A DNA stretch of 64,000 bases, taken from assembly GCF_014697425.1 (NCBI RefSeq), contig NZ_JACJRU010000012.1:120498-184497 (forward strand). Reading direction: 5' to 3'. This stretch comes from Nostoc sp. FACHB-110. GTDB lineage: Bacteria; Cyanobacteriota; Cyanobacteriia; Cyanobacteriales; Nostocaceae. Positions 36,383 to 45,366 of this stretch are shown here, piece after piece. Under the pieces are notes generated by a model that was not told the DNA's origin, made no database searches, and saw nothing but the letters and a program-made list of their open reading frames with translations. Position 1 is the first letter of the stretch, and each line of letters opens with the position of its first letter. The position numbers and the translations under genes are program-made.

Positions 36383-37201
36383 ATGAATTTCTCGTCAGCA
36401 CGACAATATTTTTACCAAGAGATTCAGCAACCTGACGAGCAGATAAACTTGGCAAAGACAGCTTTGTATATTGCTCAAGAAGAATATCCCAAGCTTGACC
36501 CAGAGGAATATATTAATGCCCTCGATACAATGGCACAAGAAGTTCAAGAACGTTTACCTAAGTCTCGATATCCACTGCGGCTAATTCAAAGCCTGAATCA
36601 GTATCTTTATGATGACTTAGGATTTTATGGCAATCACTCTAATTACTATGACCCGCGCAACAGCTTTTTAAATGAAGTGATTGACCGACGTACAGGAATT
36701 CCCATTACCTTAGCCATAGTTTATTTAGAAATTGCCCAGAGGATTGATTTTCCAATGGTGGGTGTAGGGATGCCTGGACATTTTCTCATTCGCCCTAACA
36801 TTCCCGATATGGAAATTTTTGTTGATGCTTTCAATCGCGGTGAGGTGATGTTTGCAGAAGACTGCCAAGAAAGATTAACACAAATGTTTCAGCAACCTGT
36901 GAGTTTAAAGCCGGAATTTTTAGCTACTGTCAGTAATAGACAGATTTTAGCACGGATACTCACGAACTTGAAGTATATTTATCTCAAACAGCAAAATTTA
37001 GAGAAAACACTGGCTGCGGTTGAACGAATTTTATTATTATTTCCGACTGCAATGTTAGAAATCCGCGATCGCGGTTTGTTGTACTATCAACTTGGTTATC
37101 ATCCCCAAGCCGTTCAAGACTTACAAAATTATCTGGCTAAAGTGCCTGATGCTGAAGATGAGGCAGTCATTCGACGGCTACTCACTGAATTAGATAAGTG
37201 A
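36383..37201 (+). CDS. SirB1-family protein (transglutaminase-like domain plus TPR)
   Basis: 272 aa, starting at ATG 36383 (MNFSSARQYFYQEIQ) rather than the TTG two codons earlier. Residues about 30-175 form the SirB1 N-terminal transglutaminase-like domain: LNQYLYDDLGFYGNHSNYYD, NSFLNEVIDRRTGIPITLAI, VGMPGHFLIRP and IFVDAFNRGEVM. The family normally keeps a His (in PGHF) and Asp (in VDAF) of the old triad, but the Cys position is Ser or Asn here (NSFLNEV), so it is probably not an active protease. The C-terminal part (about 190-270) holds TPR-like helices. Such proteins are widespread and poorly understood. Single gene. Confidence 0.87.
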   Translation: MNFSSARQYFYQEIQQPDEQINLAKTALYIAQEEYPKLDPEEYINALDTMAQEVQERLPKSRYPLRLIQSLNQYLYDDLGFYGNHSNYYDPRNSFLNEVIDRRTGIPITLAIVYLEIAQRIDFPMVGVGMPGHFLIRPNIPDMEIFVDAFNRGEVMFAEDCQERLTQMFQQPVSLKPEFLATVSNRQILARILTNLKYIYLKQQNLEKTLAAVERILLLFPTAMLEIRDRGLLYYQLGYHPQAVQDLQNYLAKVPDAEDEAVIRRLLTELDK

Positions 37202-37363
37202 GGGCGTAAGTAGACAAAGAAAAGCCCCAGAGTTGTCATCTGAGGCATCAATCAATCCAGTTAAGTAATCGTTGTGGTTTCCCTTGTTCTTGCTTTGTCC
37301 CTCCTTGTCTAAACAGATAAACTTTGATTTCGCTCCAATTCTCTAGGCTTCATCTCCAAACAA

Positions 37364-38653
37364 TTAAGGATAAAGCCCTCTATCATTGAGTGCTTGTGCT
37401 ACTCGTCCCACACCCAAGGTGTAAGCAGCTAAACGCAAGGGAACTTGCCGTACCTGAGACTGTTGGATAACCTGACGGTATGCTTGCACCATCAAATGTT
37501 CCATTTCGCGGTTGACTCTTTCTTCATCCCAAAATAGGTAAGATAAACCTTGCACCCATTCGAGATAACTCACTACCACACCCCCAGCATTCGCCAAAAT
37601 ATCTGGTAAGACAGTTACACCGCGTGCTTCTAAAACTCGGTTGGCTTCTAGAGTTACAGGGCCGTTGGCTGCTTCGGCGATAATTTGCGCCTGTATTTGA
37701 TGGACATTCTCTTGAGTAATTTGATTTTCTAAAGCAGCCGGAATCAAGACATCACAAGGTAAAGTCAGTAATTCGGCATTACTAATTTCTGTAACGTTGG
37801 GGAAGCCTGCAAGATGGTGATGATTTTCGGCAGCGTAAGCTTTTAAAGCTGGGATATCCAACCCATCAGCAGAATATACTCCACCTGTGGCTGTGGAAAC
37901 AGCTATAACTTTCGCGCCTGCTTGATAGAGTAATTCGGCCGCTGCACCACCAACATTACCAAAACCTTGAATAACAACTCTTACCCCTTCTAAAGTTTTA
38001 CCTTGGTCTGCTAATGCTTCCCGCACAATAATCATCGTGCCGCGTCCGGTTGCCTTTTCCCTACCGAGGGAACCACCAACAGATAGCGGTTTACCAGTCA
38101 CAACTCCTGGTACAGCATGACCAACATTCACGGAATAAGTGTCCATCATCCAAGCCATTTCACGGGCAGAAGTACCCATATCTGGCGCAGGGATATCTAG
38201 AGAAGGGCCGATATCTTTAATTAATTCGCTGGTGTAACGCCGGGTAATGCGTTCTAGTTCTCCGACACTATAACGTTGTGGATCAATTGCTATCCCTCCT
38301 TTCGCACCACCGTAGGGAATACCCAACAACGCACATTTCCAAGTCATCAACATTGCCAGTGCGGAAACTTCCCGCAGCGTCACCGCCGGATGGTAACGAA
38401 TTCCGCCTTTGTAGGGGCCTAAAATATCAGAGTGTTGGACTCGATGTCCTGCTAATACGCGTATTTCGCCATTATCTAGTTTCACGGGAATGGAAACTGT
38501 CACCACCTTGCGTGGATGGCTGAGAATTTCTAATACACCTTGGTCTAACCTTAATTCTTTAGCCGCTGCATCTAAGTAGCTACAAGCTTGATCATAAGGG
38601 CATATATGGGCTGGGGTAGCGGCTTCCAGAGGTAATGTAGGTGTTGCAATCAT
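37364..38653 (-). CDS. gdhA: Glu/Leu/Phe/Val-type glutamate dehydrogenase
   Basis: 429 aa. Interconverts glutamate and 2-oxoglutarate plus ammonium; in cyanobacteria it is secondary to GS-GOGAT for ammonium assimilation. Seen: GHRVQHSDILGPYKGGIRYH, MTWKCALLGIPYGGAKGGI with the catalytic Lys, IPAPDMGTSAREMAWMMDTY, the Rossmann motif VVIQGFGNVGGAAAELLYQA, and NAGGVVVSYLEWVQGL. An AGGAGAAA site sits 6 nt before ATG 38653. Coenzyme use (NAD or NADP) cannot be fixed by eye. It is in the same direction as, but 178 bp past, the carotenoid oxygenase gene, with a terminator between, so it is probably transcribed separately. Confidence 0.93.
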   Translation of the reverse strand: MIATPTLPLEAATPAHICPYDQACSYLDAAAKELRLDQGVLEILSHPRKVVTVSIPVKLDNGEIRVLAGHRVQHSDILGPYKGGIRYHPAVTLREVSALAMLMTWKCALLGIPYGGAKGGIAIDPQRYSVGELERITRRYTSELIKDIGPSLDIPAPDMGTSAREMAWMMDTYSVNVGHAVPGVVTGKPLSVGGSLGREKATGRGTMIIVREALADQGKTLEGVRVVIQGFGNVGGAAAELLYQAGAKVIAVSTATGGVYSADGLDIPALKAYAAENHHHLAGFPNVTEISNAELLTLPCDVLIPAALENQITQENVHQIQAQIIAEAANGPVTLEANRVLEARGVTVLPDILANAGGVVVSYLEWVQGLSYLFWDEERVNREMEHLMVQAYRQVIQQSQVRQVPLRLAAYTLGVGRVAQALNDRGLYP

Positions 38654-38769
38654 AAAAGTTTCTCCTAATCGCGGTATCTTTGCGAACCGGATACATATAT
38701 GCCTAGCTTATCCTCTATATCTAAAAAACGAGAATTTTCTGTAGTTTTTGTTACAATTTTATTTTTTGT

Positions 38770-38801
38770 TAAAAAAAGCACAGTTCTTGTGAAATGTGCT
38801 T
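38770..38801 (-). terminator. Rho-independent terminator of the carotenoid oxygenase gene
   Basis: On the minus strand AAGCACA (38801-38795) pairs with TGTGCTT (38782-38776), and a run of T follows immediately (38777-38770 read in reverse). It begins 30 bp past the stop codon. Confidence 0.75.
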
Positions 38802-38831
38802 AATAAACAGTGAAGAATCAATATTTACACA

Positions 38832-40328
38832 TCAGGGATCAATTGGACAGAATACCTGGGAAGTGAAATGACCATGAAAGCCATAGGGTATGTGATGTTT
38901 GAGGTGTAGACGAGCGATCGTACCTTTAGCTAAATTACTAGCATCTAAAATTACCACATCTGAACGGTGATGAGCCGCATCATAAACTAAAGTGAGTATC
39001 CAACCATCATCTTCTTGTTCAGCATCAGGGCGGGGTACAAAAATTGGTTCGCCCACAAAACCACGGGGTGCATCACTCCAAAGTTGTTTTGCTCCTGTTT
39101 CTAAATCTAGTTTGAGAATTGCTTGTCCAGGAGCATGTCCCGTCTCTGCATGAGCCGCAGCTACATACACATAGCGATAATAACGCCCAACTTTACTAGG
39201 ATTTACACTCGGAAATTCGCAACTATGATTTGTGATTAATTTCTTTTGTACTGTTTGACTATCAAGATTTAGGTGGAACCGCCAAATATTCCCGGGGGGA
39301 AACTGCTCAAAATCAACTTGGCGAAAATCGCTGTTTGGTTCTAGTTCGGGAAAGTTCTCATAGCAAATAGTATCAATGAATATTTCATTTCCCACCTCAA
39401 AAGCATTGGCGTGATGGAAAATAAAGCCTGCTTGAGTTTCTAATACTTGGATGTTTTGTTGTCCTTTTTGGGAAGTGCGGGGAATTACTAAAATCCGTGT
39501 CGGCTTGTTGGGTTGAAACTTGATACTTTCTGCGGCACTACTAATACCTAAAGCAAATAATAAGGGATTAAAGGTGACAGGATTTTGAAAGAATATATAG
39601 TAATTGGGTGTAATGACAAAATCGTGAATAAAGCAGAAGCCAGGAATAGTGTAATCATACTTTCTCAGAACTTTACCAATTTGATTAAGTTCCAAAACAC
39701 TTAGTTTAGTTGATAGCCCTGGGTTGCTGGAAAAGTTCACTAGACAAGGCACGCCCCCATCTTGATAACTACTGGGGTCGATGCGGGGATGGGCGCTAAA
39801 TGGTTGACGCTCTGATAATAACCCATGAAAATTTTCTCTTCCCAAGGTTTCTAGTGTGTAGGGGTCGAGGCGATAAGGGTCTTCACCTTCCCACAATGCC
39901 AAAAGTTTTTCTGCCCAATAAATAACGCTGGTGTTGGCAGTATTTTTAATTTTGAAATCGAAAAGATTCGCTAACCAACCACCGGGTTTTTGAGTGCCAA
40001 AAGCACCGCGATATAAAATTTTTCCGGCTTTTTGTTCTGCTAAATAATCATCAGTCTGCACAAAGCGATTACGAAAATGAGCGCGACCTTGATTGAATGT
40101 AATGCGGCTAATCATCCCATCGCCATCAATGGGATGATGAATACGTTGTCCATTTATCTCCAATAATCCAGGGCCATTTCTAAAAAGTGTACCTTGGAGT
40201 TCTAGAGGGATTTGCCCTTCTATATCATCAATCCAATAGTCATATTCTTGGGGTAGAGATTCATATCCTTTCTGCCAATCTTCAAGTGTGTAGGATTTTT
40301 GTAATTCTTGATTTTTTAAATTTTGCAT
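38832..40328 (-). CDS. Carotenoid cleavage oxygenase (RPE65/apocarotenoid oxygenase family)
   Basis: 498 aa. Members are seven-bladed propellers with Fe(II) held by four His, and cleave carotenoids or apocarotenoids to aldehydes such as retinal. All four ligands can be placed: H180 in FSAHPRID, H235 in FIHDFVIT, H305 or H306 in FIFHHANAF, and H485 in YGFHGHF. The N-terminal LQGTLFRNGPGLLEINGQRI and HPIDGDGMISRITF are also typical. Length fits the family. It follows a transporter gene by 47 bp on the same strand, and that gap contains a GCGCAAAGGCGCAAAGG repeat. Whether it cleaves full carotenoids or apocarotenals is unknown. Confidence 0.93.
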   Translation of the reverse strand: MQNLKNQELQKSYTLEDWQKGYESLPQEYDYWIDDIEGQIPLELQGTLFRNGPGLLEINGQRIHHPIDGDGMISRITFNQGRAHFRNRFVQTDDYLAEQKAGKILYRGAFGTQKPGGWLANLFDFKIKNTANTSVIYWAEKLLALWEGEDPYRLDPYTLETLGRENFHGLLSERQPFSAHPRIDPSSYQDGGVPCLVNFSSNPGLSTKLSVLELNQIGKVLRKYDYTIPGFCFIHDFVITPNYYIFFQNPVTFNPLLFALGISSAAESIKFQPNKPTRILVIPRTSQKGQQNIQVLETQAGFIFHHANAFEVGNEIFIDTICYENFPELEPNSDFRQVDFEQFPPGNIWRFHLNLDSQTVQKKLITNHSCEFPSVNPSKVGRYYRYVYVAAAHAETGHAPGQAILKLDLETGAKQLWSDAPRGFVGEPIFVPRPDAEQEDDGWILTLVYDAAHHRSDVVILDASNLAKGTIARLHLKHHIPYGFHGHFTSQVFCPIDP

Positions 40329-40344
40329 AGTTTAGGATTTGTTT

Positions 40345-40371
40345 CGCGCAAAGGCGCAAAGGCGCAAAGAG
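40345..40371. repeat. CGCAAAGG-type short tandem repeat
   Basis: Three GCGCAAAG units between the transporter stop and the carotenoid oxygenase start. The same tract occurs at about 8807-8830 inside the 5' end of the OmpA surface gene, where it is translated. Confidence 0.7.
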
Positions 40372-40375
40372 ATTT

Positions 40376-41779
40376 TTATTCAATCACTTGTGATTCTTGT
40401 TCTGGGAGGAGTAAATTTTGAATGAATGGTTCGCTGTTAGTTGGTAAGCTTTCGGTTTGGGTGTTGTCTTTGGGTAGCCAATTGAGAAATACCAATGGTA
40501 ACAAGGTGCTGAGATTGGTGATAGTTACCAAAATCCACAGTGAGTCAAAGTTCCTCTCGGTGATACCTAGCCAGTGCATGATGATGGCTCCAAATTCATA
40601 AGAGACCATACCAGCTAAGTTAAAGACGGACATTAATAAGGCGAATAAGGTGGCTTCTACTCCAGGCGGGCAAAGTCTGGCAGCTAATACCAGTACTGGC
40701 ATATAGGCGATTTGTCCCATCACGGTGAGGATGAGGCTGTCTCCCAAACTAAACCAGCGGTCATCTATACCTAAAGCGCGGTTGGTGTGAGTTACCAAAA
40801 GCAGCATTGTCATACCTAAAGCTGCTGAAATTACGGTACTCCAACCAAATATGAGCCGGAATGAAACACTTTTGAGAAAACGTTGAAAAATCCAAATACC
40901 TAATAAGGAGGCGAGACTTGTAACTAGGCGGACTCTGCCTAAAAATTCTGGTTCAAAGTGGAGTTCGTTGGTGCTGAAGTAGAAAAAAGCTGATTCGGCG
41001 GTTGGGGTAGCTTGCAAAATAAAGACAAAAGCTGCTGGTAGCCAAATTGTTTTTTGGCTGACTGCTTGGCGTAGTTGTTTAAGTTGATGTTTGATACTTA
41101 GGTCTTGAGTGTTATTAGTATCGTTAGTTTCTTGATTAACAGGAGATTCAGCAATAAACCAAGCCGCCACAGAGACAATTAATGGAAAAGAAGCGGTAAT
41201 AAAGAATACTGTACGGGTAGTGAAATGTTCGAGCAAGATGCCACTAAAGTATGCTGTGACTAAACCCCCAACAGCCGATGCACCCCAACATAAAGATTGT
41301 AATGAACCTGCATCTGCTTGGGATTCGACTCTGGCTCTTTCGACAACCAGGGAATCGACTATGACATCACTGACAGCTACAGCTAGGGAACTGAGGGCGA
41401 TCGCGGCGGTTGCAGCCCAGCTACTATTAACTACTGTGGCCATACTCAACCATGCAATAGCACCTAATATCCCAGACAATACTAAATATGGGCGGCGACG
41501 ATAACCAAAAATCGGTAAGCCATCAGACATAAAGCCAAATAGCGGCTTAATCATCCAAGGTAAGGCGACAACGCCAAATAATGCTGATACCTGCGCCGGA
41601 CTCAGCATTAATTCATCCTTGAGGAAAAAGCTAACAGCTAAACGCGCCAGTCCTAAAATTCCTTGGACAAAGTAGACGCTAAGAATAGCAATTAACTCGG
41701 CACTGGGTTCATGGCCGAAGAAGATTTTTTCGGTTATCGAGTCTTTGACCTTGGACAAGCCAGACGAGTCAATGAGCAT
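40376..41779 (-). CDS. Folate/biopterin transporter family (FBT/BT1) MFS protein
   Basis: 467 aa with about twelve membrane helices. The FBT signature is seen in the N-terminal half: FFGHEPSAELIAILSVYFVQ, GILGLARLAVSFFLKDELML, LFGVVALPWMIKPLFGFMSD, GYRRRPYLVLSGILGAIAWL and VSDVIVDSLVVERAR; then SLCWGASAVGGLVTAYFSG. A Synechocystis relative transports folate, so folate or pterin uptake across the inner membrane is the best guess. The C-terminal 30 residues are a soluble tail. It is upstream of the carotenoid oxygenase in the same direction with a 47-bp gap, compatible with an operon, though no metabolic link is evident. Confidence 0.87.
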   Translation of the reverse strand: MLIDSSGLSKVKDSITEKIFFGHEPSAELIAILSVYFVQGILGLARLAVSFFLKDELMLSPAQVSALFGVVALPWMIKPLFGFMSDGLPIFGYRRRPYLVLSGILGAIAWLSMATVVNSSWAATAAIALSSLAVAVSDVIVDSLVVERARVESQADAGSLQSLCWGASAVGGLVTAYFSGILLEHFTTRTVFFITASFPLIVSVAAWFIAESPVNQETNDTNNTQDLSIKHQLKQLRQAVSQKTIWLPAAFVFILQATPTAESAFFYFSTNELHFEPEFLGRVRLVTSLASLLGIWIFQRFLKSVSFRLIFGWSTVISAALGMTMLLLVTHTNRALGIDDRWFSLGDSLILTVMGQIAYMPVLVLAARLCPPGVEATLFALLMSVFNLAGMVSYEFGAIIMHWLGITERNFDSLWILVTITNLSTLLPLVFLNWLPKDNTQTESLPTNSEPFIQNLLLPEQESQVIE

Positions 41780-41830
41780 TTGATAAATATTTTTTAAGTT
41801 TTGTCTACTTTTCTATAATATCGGGAAAGT

Positions 41831-41858
41831 CTGAAGTCTGAAGTCTGAAGTCTGAAGT
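41831..41858. repeat. Four tandem CTGAAGT heptamers
   Basis: The same heptamer (reverse orientation) as the array at 28201-28388, about 50 bp upstream of the transporter gene start. Confidence 0.85.
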
Positions 41859-41980
41859 ATTTTGACAACTGCTGAGGTTTGAATTGCGTCTGCTGGTGCT
41901 TGAGCTAACATTTGGCTTTCATGCACTGAGCCAAAACAATCAAGGAAAAAGTCTGATTGATTTACCTGGAGTTAAAAATT

Positions 41981-42016
41981 TCACACTTCACACTTCACAC
42001 TTCACACTTCAGACTT
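41981..42016. repeat. Heptamer array (ACTTCAC/ACTTCAG) at the 3' end of the cyclase gene
   Basis: About five copies of the related heptamer ACTTCAC, then ACTTCAG. Its last units form the final codons and stop of the CHASE2 cyclase gene. Confidence 0.85.
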
Positions 42017-44224
42017 GATCAATTTATCTAGAATTGCGATCGCTTTTGGTGGCACAGATGTAAAGCAAATTATCACGATATGTTCGTCAATATCAGATTT
42101 TTTCATCACTTTAGCGTAAATAAATTCTTCTGTGGTGAGTTCAGCAGTTAGTAATTTCAGTTTGAGGTTATGGAAAATTTCTAAGGAATTTGGCGATCGC
42201 ATCTGTGCAACCTTGTCAGAAAGGCTAATCAATTCAGCCTGGAATACTCCGCCACCTGCTTGTTTTCCCTGCAAAACTGTATACTCAATTGGCATTGGTT
42301 GATTGAGATTGACCATGCCTGCATCGTCGTTGGGTAAGAACAAGTTATATTGACCACCAACGCCACGAATTTCGTAAATAGTGATTGTTTCTTTGATGCC
42401 TTTCGGCTGGATTTCCATTTGGCTACCAATTTGCAGTTCAATGTTGGCATCTTCGAGGGTATTTTTGGAAATTAAAACTTGTCCGCCAACTGTATAAGTT
42501 TCTACACGGGAAGCCAAATTAACATGGCTACCAACCACTGTATATTGAGCGCGTTTTTGCGAACCGATATTACCTGCAACGACTTCACCTGTATTAATTC
42601 CGATTCCCATTGCTAGGATAGGGAGATTCATTTGGCGATTATGTTCGTTGACTTGCTGCATCGCTAATTGCATCGCCACAGCACAAGCGATCGCTCTTTG
42701 AGAATCATCAGGACGATTAATTGGCGCACCGAAGATGACAAAAATACCGTCACCCATGAACTCGTTAATTGTACCTTTGTATTGATTAATGACATCGGTC
42801 ATGGTTCCGAGGTAAAAATTGAGAATTGTCACAACTTGCTCTGGTGAAAGTTGTTCTGACATAGCCGAGAAGCCGCGTAAATCGGAAAATAGCAACGTAA
42901 CTTTGCGGCGATCGCCACCTATTTGTAAGCCAGCAGGATTTTCGAGTAAATTAGCAACTACTTCATCTGTGAGGTAACGACTGAAAGTTTTCCGCATTCC
43001 CGATGCGCTTTCAGCAATGTATTGTGTCACTGCGATCGCGGAACCTGCCAAAGCCAAAAACGACGGTACAACTGGTAGCCACCAACCAGCCAGAAAAGCC
43101 ACAAAACTAGTGCCTACCAAAGTGCCAGTTGTTAACACCACATTGATCGGCAAGCGAATTTTTTGATAGCTACTATGGCGTTGTACCCAGCATAAAGTTG
43201 CACCTGCGATCGACCAAATCAAAATCGCTACATATTCTAAAGGTTCAGGTAAACATTGAATTTGTTGACGGCCATCTATCGCTGCACTCAAAATTTGACT
43301 AATCAAATTTGCATGGATAGTGACACCTGCCATACGTTCGGGATTGGCAAAAACATTACTACTATAAGGTGTATAAAATAAATCTTTTAAGCTCTCAGCC
43401 GTTGCCCCAATTAATACCACCTTATCGCGCATAAAGTTAGGCGGAATTCGATTTTCTTGGACTTGGGTTAACGAAATTCTGTGAAACTCTTGAATACGTC
43501 CTCGGTAGTTTAACAGCACTTGATAACTGCCAGCATTAGCACGAATATAACCACCATCATTAGGTTCAAAAATCGGGAAAACTCCTTTACCTAACTGCAA
43601 ATAATTAGGGTTATTTGCTGATGGTTTTTCTGTAATTCCTTCAGGTTTTAAGTACAACAAAGCCAATTTTAACGCAAAACTTTCGATAACCTCTTCATTT
43701 TTTGAATTAACGTAGAGCAATCCGCGTCTAATTTTGCCATCCCCATCTAACGGTAAATCATTTGACCCAACTTGATTGCGTTCTTTGAGTACTGGAGCCG
43801 CATCAACTGGAGAACTATCAATAGTATCAGATACTTTTTGCACTCCAATTATATTAGGTGTAGATTCAAATACTTTCACTAAAGCTGGATGACCAGGATG
43901 AACTGGTAAATCACGATAAATATCTAACCCGATCGCTCTGGGTTTTTGTTGTTTAATTTGCTCTATTAAACTAGCCAAATTCCCATCAGACATTGGCCAT
44001 TGTGCTTGTTTACGCACATCATCTTCATTAATTTCCACTATGACAATACGGCTATCAACTGGTTCTGATGGACGTAGCAGGAAAAAATGATCCAAAGCAG
44101 CTAATTCTAATAATTGCAAACATCCTGTGTATCGTAACCCCAGCACTAAAGCTGTCACACTAGGAACAGCAAATAAAACACCCCGCCATTGCCAAATTCG
44201 CGGTTTAATTTTTGACCAATTCAT
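42002..44224 (-). CDS. CHASE2-domain class III nucleotide cyclase (possibly guanylyl cyclase)
   Basis: 740 aa. A membrane helix near 18-32 is followed by an extracytoplasmic CHASE2 sensor (about 40-325: VIVEINEDDVRKQAQWPMSD, RAIGLDIYRDLPV, PPNFMRDKVVLIGATAESLK), three membrane helices (about 330-400), then a class III cyclase domain (about 440-620). Metal Asp residues D448 (LLFSDLRGFS) and D492 (FMGDGIF) are present, as are the transition-state Asn/Arg in VNLASRVE. The purine-specifying Lys four residues before the second Asp is Glu (E488), as in guanylyl cyclases such as Synechocystis Cya2. The C-terminus beyond about 640 is unassigned and ends LIKSEV, its last codons and stop coming from a heptamer repeat. 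DUF928 gene upstream is a usual neighbour. Confidence 0.9.
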   Translation of the reverse strand: MNWSKIKPRIWQWRGVLFAVPSVTALVLGLRYTGCLQLLELAALDHFFLLRPSEPVDSRIVIVEINEDDVRKQAQWPMSDGNLASLIEQIKQQKPRAIGLDIYRDLPVHPGHPALVKVFESTPNIIGVQKVSDTIDSSPVDAAPVLKERNQVGSNDLPLDGDGKIRRGLLYVNSKNEEVIESFALKLALLYLKPEGITEKPSANNPNYLQLGKGVFPIFEPNDGGYIRANAGSYQVLLNYRGRIQEFHRISLTQVQENRIPPNFMRDKVVLIGATAESLKDLFYTPYSSNVFANPERMAGVTIHANLISQILSAAIDGRQQIQCLPEPLEYVAILIWSIAGATLCWVQRHSSYQKIRLPINVVLTTGTLVGTSFVAFLAGWWLPVVPSFLALAGSAIAVTQYIAESASGMRKTFSRYLTDEVVANLLENPAGLQIGGDRRKVTLLFSDLRGFSAMSEQLSPEQVVTILNFYLGTMTDVINQYKGTINEFMGDGIFVIFGAPINRPDDSQRAIACAVAMQLAMQQVNEHNRQMNLPILAMGIGINTGEVVAGNIGSQKRAQYTVVGSHVNLASRVETYTVGGQVLISKNTLEDANIELQIGSQMEIQPKGIKETITIYEIRGVGGQYNLFLPNDDAGMVNLNQPMPIEYTVLQGKQAGGGVFQAELISLSDKVAQMRSPNSLEIFHNLKLKLLTAELTTEEFIYAKVMKKSDIDEHIVIICFTSVPPKAIAILDKLIKSEV

Positions 44225-44254
44225 ACATTTTTATCATGAAAATTAAAAAGTTAA

Positions 44255-44290
44255 AAGGCAAAAGATGTGATTTTTGCTGACTTTTGCCTT
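44255..44290 (-). terminator. Terminator hairpin after the DUF928 gene
   Basis: AAGGCAAAAG (44255-44264) pairs with CTTTTGCCTT (44281-44290). On the minus strand the stem is followed by TTAACTTTTTAATTTT. It lies between the DUF928 stop and the cyclase start. Confidence 0.7.
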
Positions 44291-44304
44291 GGATATTTAT
44301 CTTG

Positions 44305-45078
44305 TTATTCTCGACTCACTTTTTCACTTGTACAGCAATCGATAAACTGCTCAGAAGCTAGGGTATTTAATTTCACAGATTTCAATAATGTCCACCAATC
44401 CATTCTAAATTTAATATTTTTTGGATCGGTGCGGCGTAAATGTGCTGAAGTAGTTAGGGCTTCATACCAAATACCAGCTTCTGCATAGAGACTAGGCAAT
44501 TTATTCGGTGGTGCTTTTGCTAAATCTGCGGATAATTTTGCTTCTGCTTTAGTGCGTTCTACCCAGCCATCTACCCAAGGATTGTTACTAGAATCTTGAG
44601 AATTACAAACAACAGTCAAATACCAGTGATAAGTTTTACCAAGAGCAAGTTTGGGAGCATTATTTGGTATGGTAAAACTAATAATTCCTGTTTGATTTGG
44701 TAGCGTTAAAGTTGTTTCATAAATAGAGTTTTCATCCTTGTCTGCTAAGATAGCAAACTTCGCTGTCTTAACAGTAGATTGCGGCACAAACCAAAAAAAT
44801 GTCGGGCGTTCGGCTAATGTTAAACCTAGTTTATTTGGAGGTAATAAAGCAACTATTTTTTTATTTCCTTTCAAACAAGCAGAACCGCGAGTAGAACCAC
44901 CAGCACTTGGAGGCGGATCTGCTCGTTTTGGTGGCTTATATGCTTGGCTAATTTGCCAGGTTTTTTCTCCAGAAAAAGATTCAGCTTTTACCTGTGATGA
45001 AAAACTAAAAACTGGCAGTACATCTAAACACAGTAAAGAAGAGACTGCAAAATTGGCGGACGACTTAATCCATTTCAT
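44305..45078 (-). CDS. DUF928 domain exported protein
   Basis: 257 aa. A hydrophobic segment (about 8-32) acts as a signal peptide. After a Pro/Gly-rich start (PPKRADPPPSAGGSTRGSAC) the DUF928 domain runs to about residue 225: IVALLPPNKLGLTLAERPTF, FWFVPQSTVKTAKFAILADK, IISFTIPNNAPKLALGKTYH, WYLTVVCN and WVDGWVERTK. DUF928 proteins occur in cyanobacteria, often next to CHASE2 cyclases or CHAT proteins, suggesting a periplasmic role in signalling; this is inference. The Cys pair in the C-terminal IDCCTSEK is unexplained. The cyclase gene lies 80 bp downstream beyond a terminator. Confidence 0.88.
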   Translation of the reverse strand: MKWIKSSANFAVSSLLCLDVLPVFSFSSQVKAESFSGEKTWQISQAYKPPKRADPPPSAGGSTRGSACLKGNKKIVALLPPNKLGLTLAERPTFFWFVPQSTVKTAKFAILADKDENSIYETTLTLPNQTGIISFTIPNNAPKLALGKTYHWYLTVVCNSQDSSNNPWVDGWVERTKAEAKLSADLAKAPPNKLPSLYAEAGIWYEALTTSAHLRRTDPKNIKFRMDWWTLLKSVKLNTLASEQFIDCCTSEKVSRE

Positions 45079-45158
45079 AGTGGTGAGTTTGCCTTGGTTG
45101 TTGATTTACCAAAACTACTTATTAGCCCAGGAGTTGAAAAATCCCTGGAATTCAGCAG

Positions 45159-45335
45159 TCAGCTAAATTTAAGTGTTCCCAAAAGCAAACTCAAAATTCT
45201 ATTGTCTAAAAATGCTTTGATTTTTCGCAGAATTTCCTTCTTACTCATCCCTGCTAATTCATCTATAATCGCCAAAGCATCACTGTAGCGACCATCTAAA
45301 ATACTAGCTCTCAAATCTATAAGTTCTTGGGTCAT
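45159..45335 (-). pseudogene. Truncated cyanobacterial DUF29-like small gene (58 aa)
   Basis: The frame starts MTQELIDLRASILDGRYSDA, LAIIDELAGMSKKEILRKIK, the opening of a cyanobacterial family (DUF29-related) that I recall as continuing through a longer conserved helical region. Here the sequence changes after KIKAFLDNRI and stops at 45159-45161 following LSLLLGTLKFS. Either a short form still folds or the 3' part has been lost by deletion. No strong ribosome site is visible before the ATG. It lies between dus and the DUF928 gene, same strand. Confidence 0.55.
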
Positions 45336-45366
45336 TTTTGATTAACCTGCCAGAAACTTTCGCTAA

